From: Clostridium sp.
GTDB lineage: Bacteria; Bacillota; Clostridia; Clostridiales; Clostridiaceae
NCBI GenBank assembly: GCA_029851835.1
Contig: JARKVD010000021.1
Coordinates: 52,218-116,217, forward strand
Direction: 5' to 3'
Length of the DNA stretch: 64,000 nt
Part shown: in pieces, positions 40,851-49,654 of the stretch
How positions within the stretch are numbered: the first letter of the stretch is position 1
How the letters are laid out: each line of letters opens with the position of its first letter
Notes under the pieces: model-generated
What the model saw: only the letters and a program-made list of their open reading frames with translations
Told to the model about the DNA's origin: nothing
Databases searched by the model: none
Position numbers and translations under genes: made by a program

Positions 40851-42278
40851 TTACATTGGTCCTAATTGGATAGCTTGAGCTATCATTAGCATAATTGAGC
40901 CTAATATAAGCCATATTACAAATAACTTCCACATAAACTTCATCCATCTGTCATATGGAACATTAGCTGCACCCAAAATACCCATTAATGCAGTTGATGT
41001 TGGAAGAATATAGTTACAGAATCCATCACCAAAGTTAAATGCTAAAACAGCAGTTTGCCTTGTCATTCCAATTAAATCAGCAATTGGAACCATGATTGGC
41101 ATAACAACGGATGCTTGACCACTTCCTGAAGTTATAAAGCAGTTTATTATTATGTTAGAAATAAACATTGCAGTTCCTTGTAAGAATGACGGTACATAAT
41201 TTAATGCTGTAGCTAAGAAATGAACTATTGTGTCAATTATATGACCTTCTGTTAATATAGAGCCGATAGATCTTGCAAGACCTATGATTATAGCTGCAGA
41301 AAGCATTTTCTTACATCCAACAGTGAATTCTTTTGCTATTTCAGAGGGACTGAAGCCTGATAAGAAACCTACAGCAATAGAAAGCCAGATAAATGCAGCT
41401 GCATTATCAGCAAGTTCCCACTCAAGTGCGATTCCACCATAAACGATTGCAACAACAGTTATAATTAGAGTAGCAAGAACTAACCATCGTCTAATAGTCA
41501 TTTGACCAAAATCATCTAAAGATAATTCTTTGGTAAATTCATTGTCTTTATCTAAGTCATACATAGGACTTAGCATTGGATTTTCTTTTATTTTTTTTGC
41601 ATATCTAACTAGATATATATTTGTAACAACTAGGAAAACGAAGAAGCAAACCCACCTGAAACCTATACCAGAGTATAAAGGAAGCCCTGCGATTTTTTGA
41701 CTAAGTATTGTGGTACTAATTTGCAGAGTACCAGTACTAAATCCAACAGCTCCTCCTAGAAGGATTATGGCAGCTCCAACTATTGAGTCAAGACCTAAGG
41801 CCATAGAAATCATTACTGTTATTGGAGCAAAGGCAATAAATAAGTTAACACCTTGCATCGTACAAATTAAAGCAAATACAGTAGTAAGTATTGGTATAAA
41901 TATCCCAAGTTTTGAAGAGAACTTTTTAGCCACTTTAGCTATAGAGGCTTGAACAGCACCGCTTAAAGTTATTAAGTGGAAAGCTCCACCGGCAAATAAG
42001 ATTACTAATAATAGATCAATATTTGATATAAAACCTTCAACTATATGACTTCCAATTGAAAATGGATTTACTGGTGAGGAAGCAATGTAGCTGAATTGTT
42101 GAGGATCTATGACTTTGATTCCTTGTTCATTTTCAAATCTAAAATATTCTCCAGCAGGTACTATCCATGTTAGAGCAACCGCTAATAGAATTATTATAAA
42201 TATGATTACATAAGTATGAGGCATTTTTCTCTTCTGCTTACCCGTAGTAGCAGCAGCTTTATTTTTATTAAAAAACAT
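40851..42278 (-). CDS. YfcC-family carrier (DcuC/ArcD-like superfamily)
   Basis: The protein is 475 aa from the ATG at 42278. GGAAGG stands nine bases upstream; an earlier in-frame ATG at 42338 has no binding site. About twelve helices. Family marks are PHTYVIIFIIILLAVALTWI, VPAGEYFRFENEQG, TSGSGQASVVMPIMVPIADL and FNFGDGFCNYILPTSTALMG. Relatives carry C4-dicarboxylates, basic amino acids or peptides. Its neighbour suggests uptake of an N-acylated amino acid or dipeptide. This is an inference. Confidence 0.88.
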   Translation of the reverse strand: MFFNKNKAAATTGKQKRKMPHTYVIIFIIILLAVALTWIVPAGEYFRFENEQGIKVIDPQQFSYIASSPVNPFSIGSHIVEGFISNIDLLLVILFAGGAFHLITLSGAVQASIAKVAKKFSSKLGIFIPILTTVFALICTMQGVNLFIAFAPITVMISMALGLDSIVGAAIILLGGAVGFSTGTLQISTTILSQKIAGLPLYSGIGFRWVCFFVFLVVTNIYLVRYAKKIKENPMLSPMYDLDKDNEFTKELSLDDFGQMTIRRWLVLATLIITVVAIVYGGIALEWELADNAAAFIWLSIAVGFLSGFSPSEIAKEFTVGCKKMLSAAIIIGLARSIGSILTEGHIIDTIVHFLATALNYVPSFLQGTAMFISNIIINCFITSGSGQASVVMPIMVPIADLIGMTRQTAVLAFNFGDGFCNYILPTSTALMGILGAANVPYDRWMKFMWKLFVIWLILGSIMLMIAQAIQLGPM

Positions 42279-42350
42279 AATAAAACCTTCCTTATTCATT
42301 ATTTTCAATTTTAAAGTGAACGGAATAGTTAAGTTCACTAAGGATATTCA

Positions 42351-42380
42351 TTGACCACCGGTGACGTTTTCAATTATAAT
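42351..42380 (+). promoter_or_regulatory. Promoter of the LysR-type regulator
   Basis: TTGACC (42351-42356) and TATAAT (42375-42380) are separated by 18 bases. The -35 box overlaps a GC-rich palindrome, CACCGGTG, which is unusual in this AT-rich intergenic region. Confidence 0.65.
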
Positions 42381-42420
42381 AAACGAAAAAGGATTTGTAA
42401 AATTAATTACTTTAATAATT

Positions 42421-42441
42421 ATAATAAGTTAAACTTATTAT
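42421..42441 (+). promoter_or_regulatory. Perfect 21-bp palindrome, likely LysR operator
   Basis: ATAATAAGTT-A-AACTTATTAT is a perfect inverted repeat between the divergent carrier and LysR genes. It contains a T-N11-A-type core. It lies downstream of the lysR promoter and 24 bases before the lysR ATG, which suggests autorepression. Confidence 0.6.
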
Positions 42442-42465
42442 TTTTATTTAAATGGGGGAAATGAT

Positions 42466-43374
42466 ATGGAGTTAAAGGAGCAAAAATATGTACTGGTGTT
42501 AGCAGAATGTGAAAGTATTACAAAGGCTGCTGCTAAACTAAATATATCTCAGCCGGCACTTAGTATATATATTAGTAATTTAGAAAATACATTAGGTGTG
42601 AAGTTGTTTAATAGAATAGGTAAAAAACTTATTCCTACATATGCAGGTGAGAAATATATTGAAAGTGCTAAAAAGATAATTCTTTTAGGAAATAATTTTA
42701 ATATGGAGCTTAGTGATATAAAAAGAGGATGCAATGGAAGACTCAGAGTAGGTATTCCTATTAGAAAAAGTCCTCATATTGTTCCTATGGTGATGAAAAG
42801 ATTTAAAGAGGAATATCCTAATATAGAAGTAGTAATTCATGAAGGTGCGGCAGGAAAGTTGGGAACGTTACTTCTTAAAAATGAAATTGACATTTTGATA
42901 TGTAATAGAACTGTGAACGCTTCTGAGTTTGAATATATTCCTATATATCAGGACATTTTGCTTTTAACAGTAGCAGAAGATCATCCTATGGCTGATTCAG
43001 GTATAAATATAGAAGGATATAATTATCCATGGATAAATTTAAATAAATTTAAAGATGAATTATTTATTTTGCCTCATCAAGACCAAAGTATACAATTTTT
43101 TATTAACAAAGTCTTGGATAGCCTAAATATAAAACCTGATAAAATTATGAGGATTAGGAATATAGAAACTTGTGCTCAATTGGCATCTATAGGGCATGGA
43201 ATATCTTTTACCTTAGAGAGCTATGCCAAACACTTTCACTATAAAAATCCAGTAAAATATTTTATTGTAGATGATAAAGTCTTTGTAGATTGTGTTGTAA
43301 CCTATAAGAAGGGGATTTATCTTCCGGCTTATGCGCTGAGGTTTATTGATATTTTAAGAGAAATAACCAGTTAA
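42466..43374 (+). CDS. LysR-family transcriptional regulator
   Basis: The protein has 302 aa. The winged helix-turn-helix lies at about 3-62 (YVLVLAECESITKAAAKLNI, then SQPALSIYISNLE). A two-lobed periplasmic-binding-like effector domain follows (about 90-300). GGGGGAAATGAT precedes the ATG. Its divergent position next to the YfcC-type carrier and M20 amidohydrolase genes makes these the probable targets, with a product of that pathway as the inducer. Confidence 0.92.
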   Translation: MELKEQKYVLVLAECESITKAAAKLNISQPALSIYISNLENTLGVKLFNRIGKKLIPTYAGEKYIESAKKIILLGNNFNMELSDIKRGCNGRLRVGIPIRKSPHIVPMVMKRFKEEYPNIEVVIHEGAAGKLGTLLLKNEIDILICNRTVNASEFEYIPIYQDILLLTVAEDHPMADSGINIEGYNYPWINLNKFKDELFILPHQDQSIQFFINKVLDSLNIKPDKIMRIRNIETCAQLASIGHGISFTLESYAKHFHYKNPVKYFIVDDKVFVDCVVTYKKGIYLPAYALRFIDILREITS

Positions 43375-43516
43375 AAGAGTTATAATAATAAAAGAAATAA
43401 ATGATAAACATAAGTATAAATTATAGATATTGCAAAAATTTTGTGAAAATTTGCTTATTTATGTTAGGATAACTGTGAGGTATGCATTAAAATTTTAAGA
43501 AAAGGTGGAGTTAAAA

Positions 43517-43681
43517 TTGGATTTAATATTTATGATAATATTTGTGGTCCTTTCTGGAATATACATGTTTCTTAGTATACAGAAAAAAAATAAAGGTGGT
43601 TTTATTTTCGGCTCAGTATGTTTTATAATTTTTTCAATAATGGCAGTTGTGGTATATTTAGTACAATATAGTACATTTTAA
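43517..43681 (+). CDS. Small 54-aa two-helix membrane protein
   Basis: TTG 43517 follows AAGGTGGAG with six-base spacing. The protein reads MDLIFMIIFVVLSGIYMFLS, then QKKNKGGFIF, then a second hydrophobic helix SVCFIIFSIMAVVVYLV. It looks like a helical hairpin with a positively charged turn. I do not recognise the family. The binding site and the clean membrane pattern support a real gene. Confidence 0.55.
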   Translation: MDLIFMIIFVVLSGIYMFLSIQKKNKGGFIFGSVCFIIFSIMAVVVYLVQYSTF

Positions 43682-43757
43682 TGTAGGTAAACCTTCAATT
43701 TTATGAATATATTATTGGTATATCAGTGACACAAATTATATGAATAATTTTTGGTAG

Positions 43758-43904
43758 GGATTTAATTTTGAAACTAGTAATCTAAAGGATGGAGTATATC
43801 GTGGTGCGTATATTTTTCCAAATGAAGTTACAGTTCAGTTTATTATTAATAAAAATGTAATATCTAATTTAGAATATTTAAAGCTATGGAAGAAGATTTA
43901 TTAA
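43758..43904 (+). pseudogene. Gene fragment resembling an FMN-binding or secreted domain
   Basis: A frame open from 43758 to the stop at 43902 reads LKDGVYRGAYIFPNEVTVQF and IINKNVISNLEYLKLWKKIY. The D-G-x-Y-x-G opening recalls FMN-binding-domain proteins. There is no start codon with a binding site. It is probably the leftover of a deleted gene. Confidence 0.4.
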
Positions 43905-43912
43905 ACATAAAA

Positions 43913-43948
43913 AAGAGGTTATAGATTAGGATCTATAACCTCTTCTTT
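43913..43948. terminator. Bidirectional terminator
   Basis: AAGAGGTTATAGAT pairs with ATCTATAACCTCTT around TAGG, with A-run before and CTTTTC after. It serves the MATE gene on the minus strand and the small-gene remnants on the plus strand. Confidence 0.88.
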
Positions 43949-44011
43949 TCAATAAATAATTTCGTAAGAAAAGTTTTTAATTCATGTATTTTTAATTTCA
44001 ATTATGCATTG

Positions 44012-45379
44012 CTAGGCTGGTGATGCTACTATGTCTGACTTGTCTTTCCAGGTGCTGCTTAATAGATAATAAGCTACAACAGCGGAGATTAAGTCAGAAG
44101 CAGGGTATGCAAGCCATGCACCAATAATACCAAAAATCTGTACAAACACAATTGCTAGAGGAATAAACACTATAAGTTGCCTAAATAATGATAGTCTGAA
44201 ACCTTTTTTAGCTTCGTTAATAGCTTGATAGTAGTAAATTCCAACGTAGTAGAAACCAACTAGTGGTAATAGTGATATTACAATTCTTAAAGCTTTTACT
44301 GCTTCAGGAAGGAGCTCTACATCAGTTAAAAATAAGCTTATCATTTCAGGAGCAAAGTACATTAAGAATACCCCAAATGCTAAGGCAAATATTGTAACAG
44401 TTTTAATTGAAGCTTTTACAGTTTTCTTAACTCTGTCATAGTTTCTAGCACCATAGTTAAATGCAACGATTGGCTGCATTGCAGAACTAATACCAATGAT
44501 TGCTATAAACATGAACATAGAGATCTTAGTAGTAACTCCTACAATGATTATAGCAGCATCTCCACCTCTAGTAATTAAAAGGTTATTTAGTACTACAGCA
44601 ACAATAGCATCGGAGATCTCTATAACAAAGGTTGAGAAGCCTACAGCTACAATACCTTTAATTAATGATGCATCAATTGTTGAAATGGTTTGTTTTAAAG
44701 ATAAGTTTAATTCAAAATGTTTAACTACATCTTTAAATTTATAGAGAACAAATAACATTGCTACGAATTGAGAACCAACTGTAGCTATAGCAGCTCCGGC
44801 AATTCCAATATTAAGCTCAGCTACAAGTATATAGTCTACGATAATGTTTAAGAATGCTCCTAAAGAGTTGGCATAAAGACCAATTTTAGAGTTTCCAAGA
44901 GCTGTCATGATGTATGAGCAGACAATTGTTATACCTTGGAATATTGCACCGATAAAAATTATTGAAATATAATCATTAGTTAATCCAAAGGTAACTTCGC
45001 TGGCACCTAATTTATAAAGAAGAGTTCCTCTAAATAAGAAGAGAATTGCAGGTATTACTGTTAAAATGCCCACTGTTAAAATTAATGAGTTTATTATAGT
45101 TTGTTTTACTTTCTTAGGTTCATTTTCTCCGGAGTATCTAGACACGTAGGTGGAAGCACCTACTGCTATTAAAAATGCCAGAGCTATAAGGAAACGTTGG
45201 ATTGGAAATGCAATAGTTAATGCGCCAATAGCATTAGGTCCAATGAATTGTCCAACGAATACTGTATCAACCATGTTATATAATTCTGCTACAAGTAAAG
45301 AGAATATTGCTGGAATTGCAAATCTAAGCAATACTCTATATGTCTTTTCATCTGAAAAAATTTTAGGATTAATTCCCAT
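44012..45379 (-). CDS. MATE-family efflux protein
   Basis: The protein is 455 aa from the ATG at 45379, five bases after AGAGGTGG; an in-frame GTG at 45388 lies inside that site. About twelve helices in two halves. Family marks are LVAELYNMVDTVFVGQFIGP, LIAVGASTYVSRYSGE, AALGNSKIGLY-type LGNSKIGLYANSLGAFLNII and IIGISSAMQPIVAFNYGARN. It exports cationic drugs or metabolites using Na+ or H+. Substrate unknown. Confidence 0.93.
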   Translation of the reverse strand: MGINPKIFSDEKTYRVLLRFAIPAIFSLLVAELYNMVDTVFVGQFIGPNAIGALTIAFPIQRFLIALAFLIAVGASTYVSRYSGENEPKKVKQTIINSLILTVGILTVIPAILFLFRGTLLYKLGASEVTFGLTNDYISIIFIGAIFQGITIVCSYIMTALGNSKIGLYANSLGAFLNIIVDYILVAELNIGIAGAAIATVGSQFVAMLFVLYKFKDVVKHFELNLSLKQTISTIDASLIKGIVAVGFSTFVIEISDAIVAVVLNNLLITRGGDAAIIIVGVTTKISMFMFIAIIGISSAMQPIVAFNYGARNYDRVKKTVKASIKTVTIFALAFGVFLMYFAPEMISLFLTDVELLPEAVKALRIVISLLPLVGFYYVGIYYYQAINEAKKGFRLSLFRQLIVFIPLAIVFVQIFGIIGAWLAYPASDLISAVVAYYLLSSTWKDKSDIVASPA

Positions 45380-45750
45380 ATGTCCCACCTCTATTTTCTG
45401 AAAATTCTGTATATTAAAATTTTTCTTGTTTACATATTCATATTATATATTTGAAGATTTTTCACTCCTTAGTATAATAAGATGTCAAAATTTGTTTGTA
45501 TATTCTTGTTTGACTTTAACTATTTTCTTCTATGATACTATTATACGATATTAAAACAATATAAACATTCACTTTAAAGTTCATCAAAAAGTACTTTTAA
45601 GCTTAGTTGTTCTTTTGAAAAAAACAACAAAAAGCACAAAAGTACTTAGAATAGTATACTTTTGTGCTTCACATATTAAAAAATGAAAAATATATAAGGT
45701 TTTTAGTATAAAAATAAGTAAATTAAGTTATCAGTTTTGCATTTTCAGAA
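45380..45750. other. Intergenic region between MATE and AraC/GH39 genes
   Basis: No gene seen. It holds the binding site of the MATE gene, AT-rich likely promoter sequence (TTGACA on the minus strand at 45483-45488 with no well-spaced -10 partner) and the terminator of the upstream minus-strand gene at 45618-45669. Confidence 0.6.
45618..45669 (-). terminator. Terminator of the AraC/GH39 gene
   Basis: AAGCACAAAAGTA pairs with TACTTTTGTGCTT. In the minus direction it is followed by TTTGTTGTTTTTTTC. Confidence 0.8.
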
Positions 45751-47892
45751 TTATTTCGTGGGTTTTAGAACCTTGTTAATAATTATTAGTGTTGCACCGT
45801 ATGTTTTAAGTTCAGTTAATATATTTATAACGGTACTCTTCCTGGAGTATTTAAATTTAATGTTTGGATAAGATGCTTTATGCAAGATTCCATTCTCTTC
45901 CTTGTTAAGGCGTGTTGGCTTACCCATATCAAGCCAATAGTTGAAGGAAGATCCAATGGTTTCGTTTAATTCATAAGTTGTAATGTTGGTGTCAGAATGT
46001 ATATTTATAATGTTTAAGGAAAGTTTCTTAGATATACCATTCTTTGCACCTCTAAGCTTTGAAAACTCACGCATGGAGATAAGCTCACCAATCTTATCAT
46101 GGTATGTGTAAAGAAGAATTTGATATTGGTCATTTGATTTTGTGACTAAATATCCATCCCCCTTACTTACGAGAGTGTCTCCCATTTTATTTAAAAGTGA
46201 GTAAGCGTAAAAGGCTGGTTTTTTTATTCCTTTATCATTTATCAGTCCTGGATATCCAAAAAATACTTCGTTTGTTAGGTTTACCTGTTTATCAAGAACA
46301 TCAAAGGCTCTGATGAAAGATAGATTATCACGGTTATTTACTACATTATCAATAATGTATGGAATCATATAAGCGGTATCATAAATATTACTTATGTCAT
46401 TACTAATTATAAACTCTTCTTCACGATATTCTAAATTGTATTCATCAAGTAACTTCATTACATCAGTTCTTAATTCATGTGGAAAGCTTGAAGCAAACTG
46501 GAATTGGAATTTGGTGTAATCTATGCTTTCTAAGGAATCAAAGTAGTCAAGGAATGAGTGAAGAGTATCCATCATATCTTTTCTATAAATTGAGCTGGCA
46601 TTAGCAACAGGTATTGGTAAGATATTACCTTCATCATCCTCTTCCAGCAATTCATCTTGCAAATGAATTATTATTATTGGAAGAATGTCTAGAGAATCTA
46701 TAAATTCAAGAACATCTTTGGCTCTATTCCAGTTGTGAAATTTTGAACCTGGAAAGATTGCCATGTCAGGGCTGAATAAGTTTAGAATTCTTCCATACTC
46801 AAAATCCATTTCCAATTGAAGCTCTTCTAGGGTATCTTTATTATCTTCTATAAGCAGATCAAAAGCATCTCCAATAGTTATAATCTTATTAAAATCCTTA
46901 TTAAAGGTCCCTAAATCTAAGTCCATGTTAAAATTAAGCTGATGTATTTTATCTTCGTAGTTGAATCTATCATAATCATCAATGTAGTAAATTAATTCAT
47001 CAAGACTATCTTTAAGAGGAAGCTCTGTTGCTTTTGTAGATTTTTTTAGCTCTGCTTCAGTTGATTTATATTTTTTTCTAAACTGAAGGGGCGTTAGATT
47101 ATAATGTAGTTTAAAGTGTTTATTGAAGTATCGTGTATGTGAAAAACCAATTTCTTCAGATATTTCTGAGAGTGTTAAGTCAGAGTCAAGGAGAAGTTTG
47201 ATGGACTCTTCAACACGGACCAGATTAACAAACTCTGTGAAAGAGTAACCAGTGGCATATTTAATTTCTTTGGAAAGATAGTGAGTGCTTAGGTACTCTT
47301 TGTTAGAAATATCGGATAGTGTAATATTGTTCTGATAGTTATTATAAATATATTTATAGATACTATGGTAACGTTGAAGCTGTTCTTTATTATTTCTTAA
47401 TTCCTCTTGTTCATATATAAGATAATTAAAATTATTGATAAGGTGATAAAGTAGTTTAACGAGAATATTCTCGATTTCCTCATCATAGTTATCTTGATGC
47501 TGGACGGTTTCACATAGGAGCTGAGAAAGAAAAACTCTTAAATCATTATATTCATCTCCAAGCTGAGAATTTTCGCCAGTAGATTTTGTGTAGAAGAACA
47601 TGTTTTCAATATCGCTATAATATTTTTGAAAAAAGGAAGGATCGATTTGAAAGATTAGAACCTTATTATCGGGATCATCACTTTCAATGCTGTGAACTTC
47701 GTCTATATTTATAATTTCTACTTGATTTTCCCTTATAACAAATTTTTCAGTGTTAATGAAAAGGTTTATTGTTCCTTTAACTACAAAAAGTATTTCGATA
47801 CAGTAATGCCAATGTATAGGTATATTTTTTATAGTTTCATAGGAAATATAAAGGGGCATATCTGCTGAATAATTGATATATTGCTTATGCAT
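45751..47892 (-). CDS. AraC-family regulator with GH39-like C-terminal domain
   Basis: The protein has 713 aa. An N-terminal cupin (about 10-95) opens PIHWHYCIEILFVVKG. The AraC double helix-turn-helix lies at about 178-280, with YLSTHYLSKEIKYATGYSF and ISEEIGFSHTRYFNKHF. From about 310 to the end there is a TIM-barrel and beta-sandwich region like glycoside hydrolase family 39 (beta-xylosidase-like), with LFSPDMAIFPGSKFHNWNRA and EVFFGYPGLINDKGIKKPAF. It may sense a sugar through a hydrolase-derived fold. Catalytic activity is uncertain. The target may be the divergent C-S lyase gene. Confidence 0.85.
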   Translation of the reverse strand: MHKQYINYSADMPLYISYETIKNIPIHWHYCIEILFVVKGTINLFINTEKFVIRENQVEIINIDEVHSIESDDPDNKVLIFQIDPSFFQKYYSDIENMFFYTKSTGENSQLGDEYNDLRVFLSQLLCETVQHQDNYDEEIENILVKLLYHLINNFNYLIYEQEELRNNKEQLQRYHSIYKYIYNNYQNNITLSDISNKEYLSTHYLSKEIKYATGYSFTEFVNLVRVEESIKLLLDSDLTLSEISEEIGFSHTRYFNKHFKLHYNLTPLQFRKKYKSTEAELKKSTKATELPLKDSLDELIYYIDDYDRFNYEDKIHQLNFNMDLDLGTFNKDFNKIITIGDAFDLLIEDNKDTLEELQLEMDFEYGRILNLFSPDMAIFPGSKFHNWNRAKDVLEFIDSLDILPIIIIHLQDELLEEDDEGNILPIPVANASSIYRKDMMDTLHSFLDYFDSLESIDYTKFQFQFASSFPHELRTDVMKLLDEYNLEYREEEFIISNDISNIYDTAYMIPYIIDNVVNNRDNLSFIRAFDVLDKQVNLTNEVFFGYPGLINDKGIKKPAFYAYSLLNKMGDTLVSKGDGYLVTKSNDQYQILLYTYHDKIGELISMREFSKLRGAKNGISKKLSLNIINIHSDTNITTYELNETIGSSFNYWLDMGKPTRLNKEENGILHKASYPNIKFKYSRKSTVINILTELKTYGATLIIINKVLKPTK

Positions 47893-47961
47893 AAAATCAT
47901 CTCCGACAATTATATATTATTTTGTGTTAATAATCTTATATCAAATGTGAGAAAATTTCAA

Positions 47962-47990
47962 TTGTTTAACAGTAGGAAATAGAATATAAT
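47962..47990 (+). promoter_or_regulatory. Promoter of the PatB-like gene
   Basis: TTGTTT (47962-47967) and a perfect TATAAT (47985-47990) are separated by 17 bases. A second TATAAT follows at 47994-47999. They lie in the divergent region shared with the AraC/GH39 gene. Confidence 0.5.
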
Positions 47991-48041
47991 AGGTATAATA
48001 TAGATTGTTTAGGGTTAAGTCAATGGGAGGGAAGGGATAAA

Positions 48042-49295
48042 ATGAAGTATAATTTTGATGAAAGAATTGAAAGAAGAGATACAAATTCTATAAAATGGGA
48101 TACTGCTGAGAGATCATATGGAGATAAGGATATCATCCCTCTATGGATAGCTGATATGGATTTTAAAGTTCCACAAGAGATTGTTGATGCCATAAAAGAA
48201 AGAGCTGATCATGGAGTTTTTGGGTATACTAGACGTTCACAAGAATCTTATGAATCAGTTATAGGGTGGATGAAAAGAAGATATAATTGGGAAATTGAAA
48301 GAGAATGGATTAAGTTTGCGCCAGGAGTTGTTCCTGGACTTAATATAATTGTGCAGACGTACACAAAGCCTGGAGATGAGATTATAATTCAGACACCTGT
48401 ATATCATCCATTCTATAGTATAGTAAAAAATAATGGCTGTCAGATAGTTGAGAATCCATTGAAGTGTATAAAGGGAAAATATGAGATGGATTTTGAGAAC
48501 TTAAAGAAGAGTATTACAAAGAAAACAAGAATGATAATTTTATGTAGTCCACATAATCCAGTGGGAAGGGTTTGGACAAAAGAAGAATTAATACAGCTTG
48601 GAAATATAGCCTTAGAGAATAATATTCTTGTAGTAGTAGATGAAATTCATGGTGATTTAGTTTATAAACCTAATGTTCATACTGTTTTTGCTTCAATTAG
48701 TGAGGAGTTTGCGGATAACTCAATTATTTGTACTGCACCAAATAAGACGTTTAATATAGCAGCACTTAAGACTGCAAATATAATTATAAAGAATAAAAAA
48801 CTAAGGAATCAGTATGCTCTTCAATTTGAAAAGTCTTTTATTGAAGGTCCTACTGTATTAGGTGATGTAGCACAAACTACTGCTTACACTCATTGTGAGC
48901 AGTGGTATGAGGAAATGATGAAGTATGTAACAGATAATTTAGAGTTTACTCTTAATTTCTTTAAAACAAGGATACCTAAAATTAAAATAGCAAGACCAGA
49001 AGGCACATATTTGTTATGGCTTGATTGTTCAGCTCTTCATATGAATAATGAGGATTTAAATAATTTCTTTATAAAGAAATGCAAGGTATGGTTTAATAAT
49101 GGAGCAACTTTTGGTAAAGCTGGAGAAAATTTTGTAAGATTAAATATTGCTACAAGTAGAAGTGTTTTACAGGAAGCTTATGAGAGAATTGAAAGAGAGA
49201 TTAATATACTTGATGGAATATTAGAGGTGCATGGATATAATCCTAAAGATGGAGAAAAGATTGATATTGAAATGTTATATGCACACCAAAGATAG
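48042..49295 (+). CDS. PatB/MalY-type PLP-dependent aminotransferase (cystathionine beta-lyase)
   Basis: The protein has 417 aa, about 25 longer than usual at the C-terminus. It opens FDERIERRDTNSIKWDTAER, then PLWIADMDFKVP, FGYTRRSQESY, the cofactor segment VVVDEIHGDLVY, the PLP lysine in APNKTFNIAAL, and a C-terminal NFVRLNIATSRS. The family splits cystathionine or cysteine to a thiol, pyruvate and ammonia; some act as transaminases. GGGAGGGAAGGG precedes the ATG. Confidence 0.92.
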   Translation: MKYNFDERIERRDTNSIKWDTAERSYGDKDIIPLWIADMDFKVPQEIVDAIKERADHGVFGYTRRSQESYESVIGWMKRRYNWEIEREWIKFAPGVVPGLNIIVQTYTKPGDEIIIQTPVYHPFYSIVKNNGCQIVENPLKCIKGKYEMDFENLKKSITKKTRMIILCSPHNPVGRVWTKEELIQLGNIALENNILVVVDEIHGDLVYKPNVHTVFASISEEFADNSIICTAPNKTFNIAALKTANIIIKNKKLRNQYALQFEKSFIEGPTVLGDVAQTTAYTHCEQWYEEMMKYVTDNLEFTLNFFKTRIPKIKIARPEGTYLLWLDCSALHMNNEDLNNFFIKKCKVWFNNGATFGKAGENFVRLNIATSRSVLQEAYERIEREINILDGILEVHGYNPKDGEKIDIEMLYAHQR

Positions 49296-49327
49296 ATTTT
49301 TTTAATTAAGAATGTAGAATAATGGTT

Positions 49328-49353
49328 GGAACTCCTTTCGGAGTTCCTTTTTA
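49328..49353. terminator. Terminator of the PatB-like gene
   Basis: GGAACTCC pairs with GGAGTTCC around TTTC, followed by TTTTTATTATT. It lies directly before the convergent zinc-ribbon gene. Confidence 0.9.
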
Positions 49354-49623
49354 TTATTCTATTTTTTTACCACAGTGAGGACATGTATAATAGTGACTGA
49401 AATTATTATCTACATCAAACTTTATGGGAAGTTGTAATTTACAGTAAGGACATTGCCAAAATAAAAACATAGACAAAAAGTTAAATACTGTTAGAATAAA
49501 GCCTGTTATAGTAATAAATTTTAAATTAATAAATATATTAAGGAAACAAGCTATGATAGTTAGTATAGCAATTGTTAAAGGTAGTTTTCTAAATTTAATA
49601 AGGGTTCTAGGTTTCATGGACAA
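49354..49623 (-). CDS. Small membrane protein with C-terminal zinc ribbon
   Basis: The protein has up to 89 aa from TTG 49623, eight bases after AAGGGG; ATG 49617 is the alternative. Two hydrophobic helices (about 16-54) precede a ribbon with CPYCKLQLP and YTCPHCGKKI, giving four Cys ligands. Unknown function. It follows the XdhC-like gene by 31 bases on the same strand, so the two are probably co-transcribed. Confidence 0.75.
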   Translation of the reverse strand: MSMKPRTLIKFRKLPLTIAILTIIACFLNIFINLKFITITGFILTVFNFLSMFLFWQCPYCKLQLPIKFDVDNNFSHYYTCPHCGKKIE

Positions 49624-49654
49624 ATTTTATACCCCTTTGCCTTAAGAGTATCAT

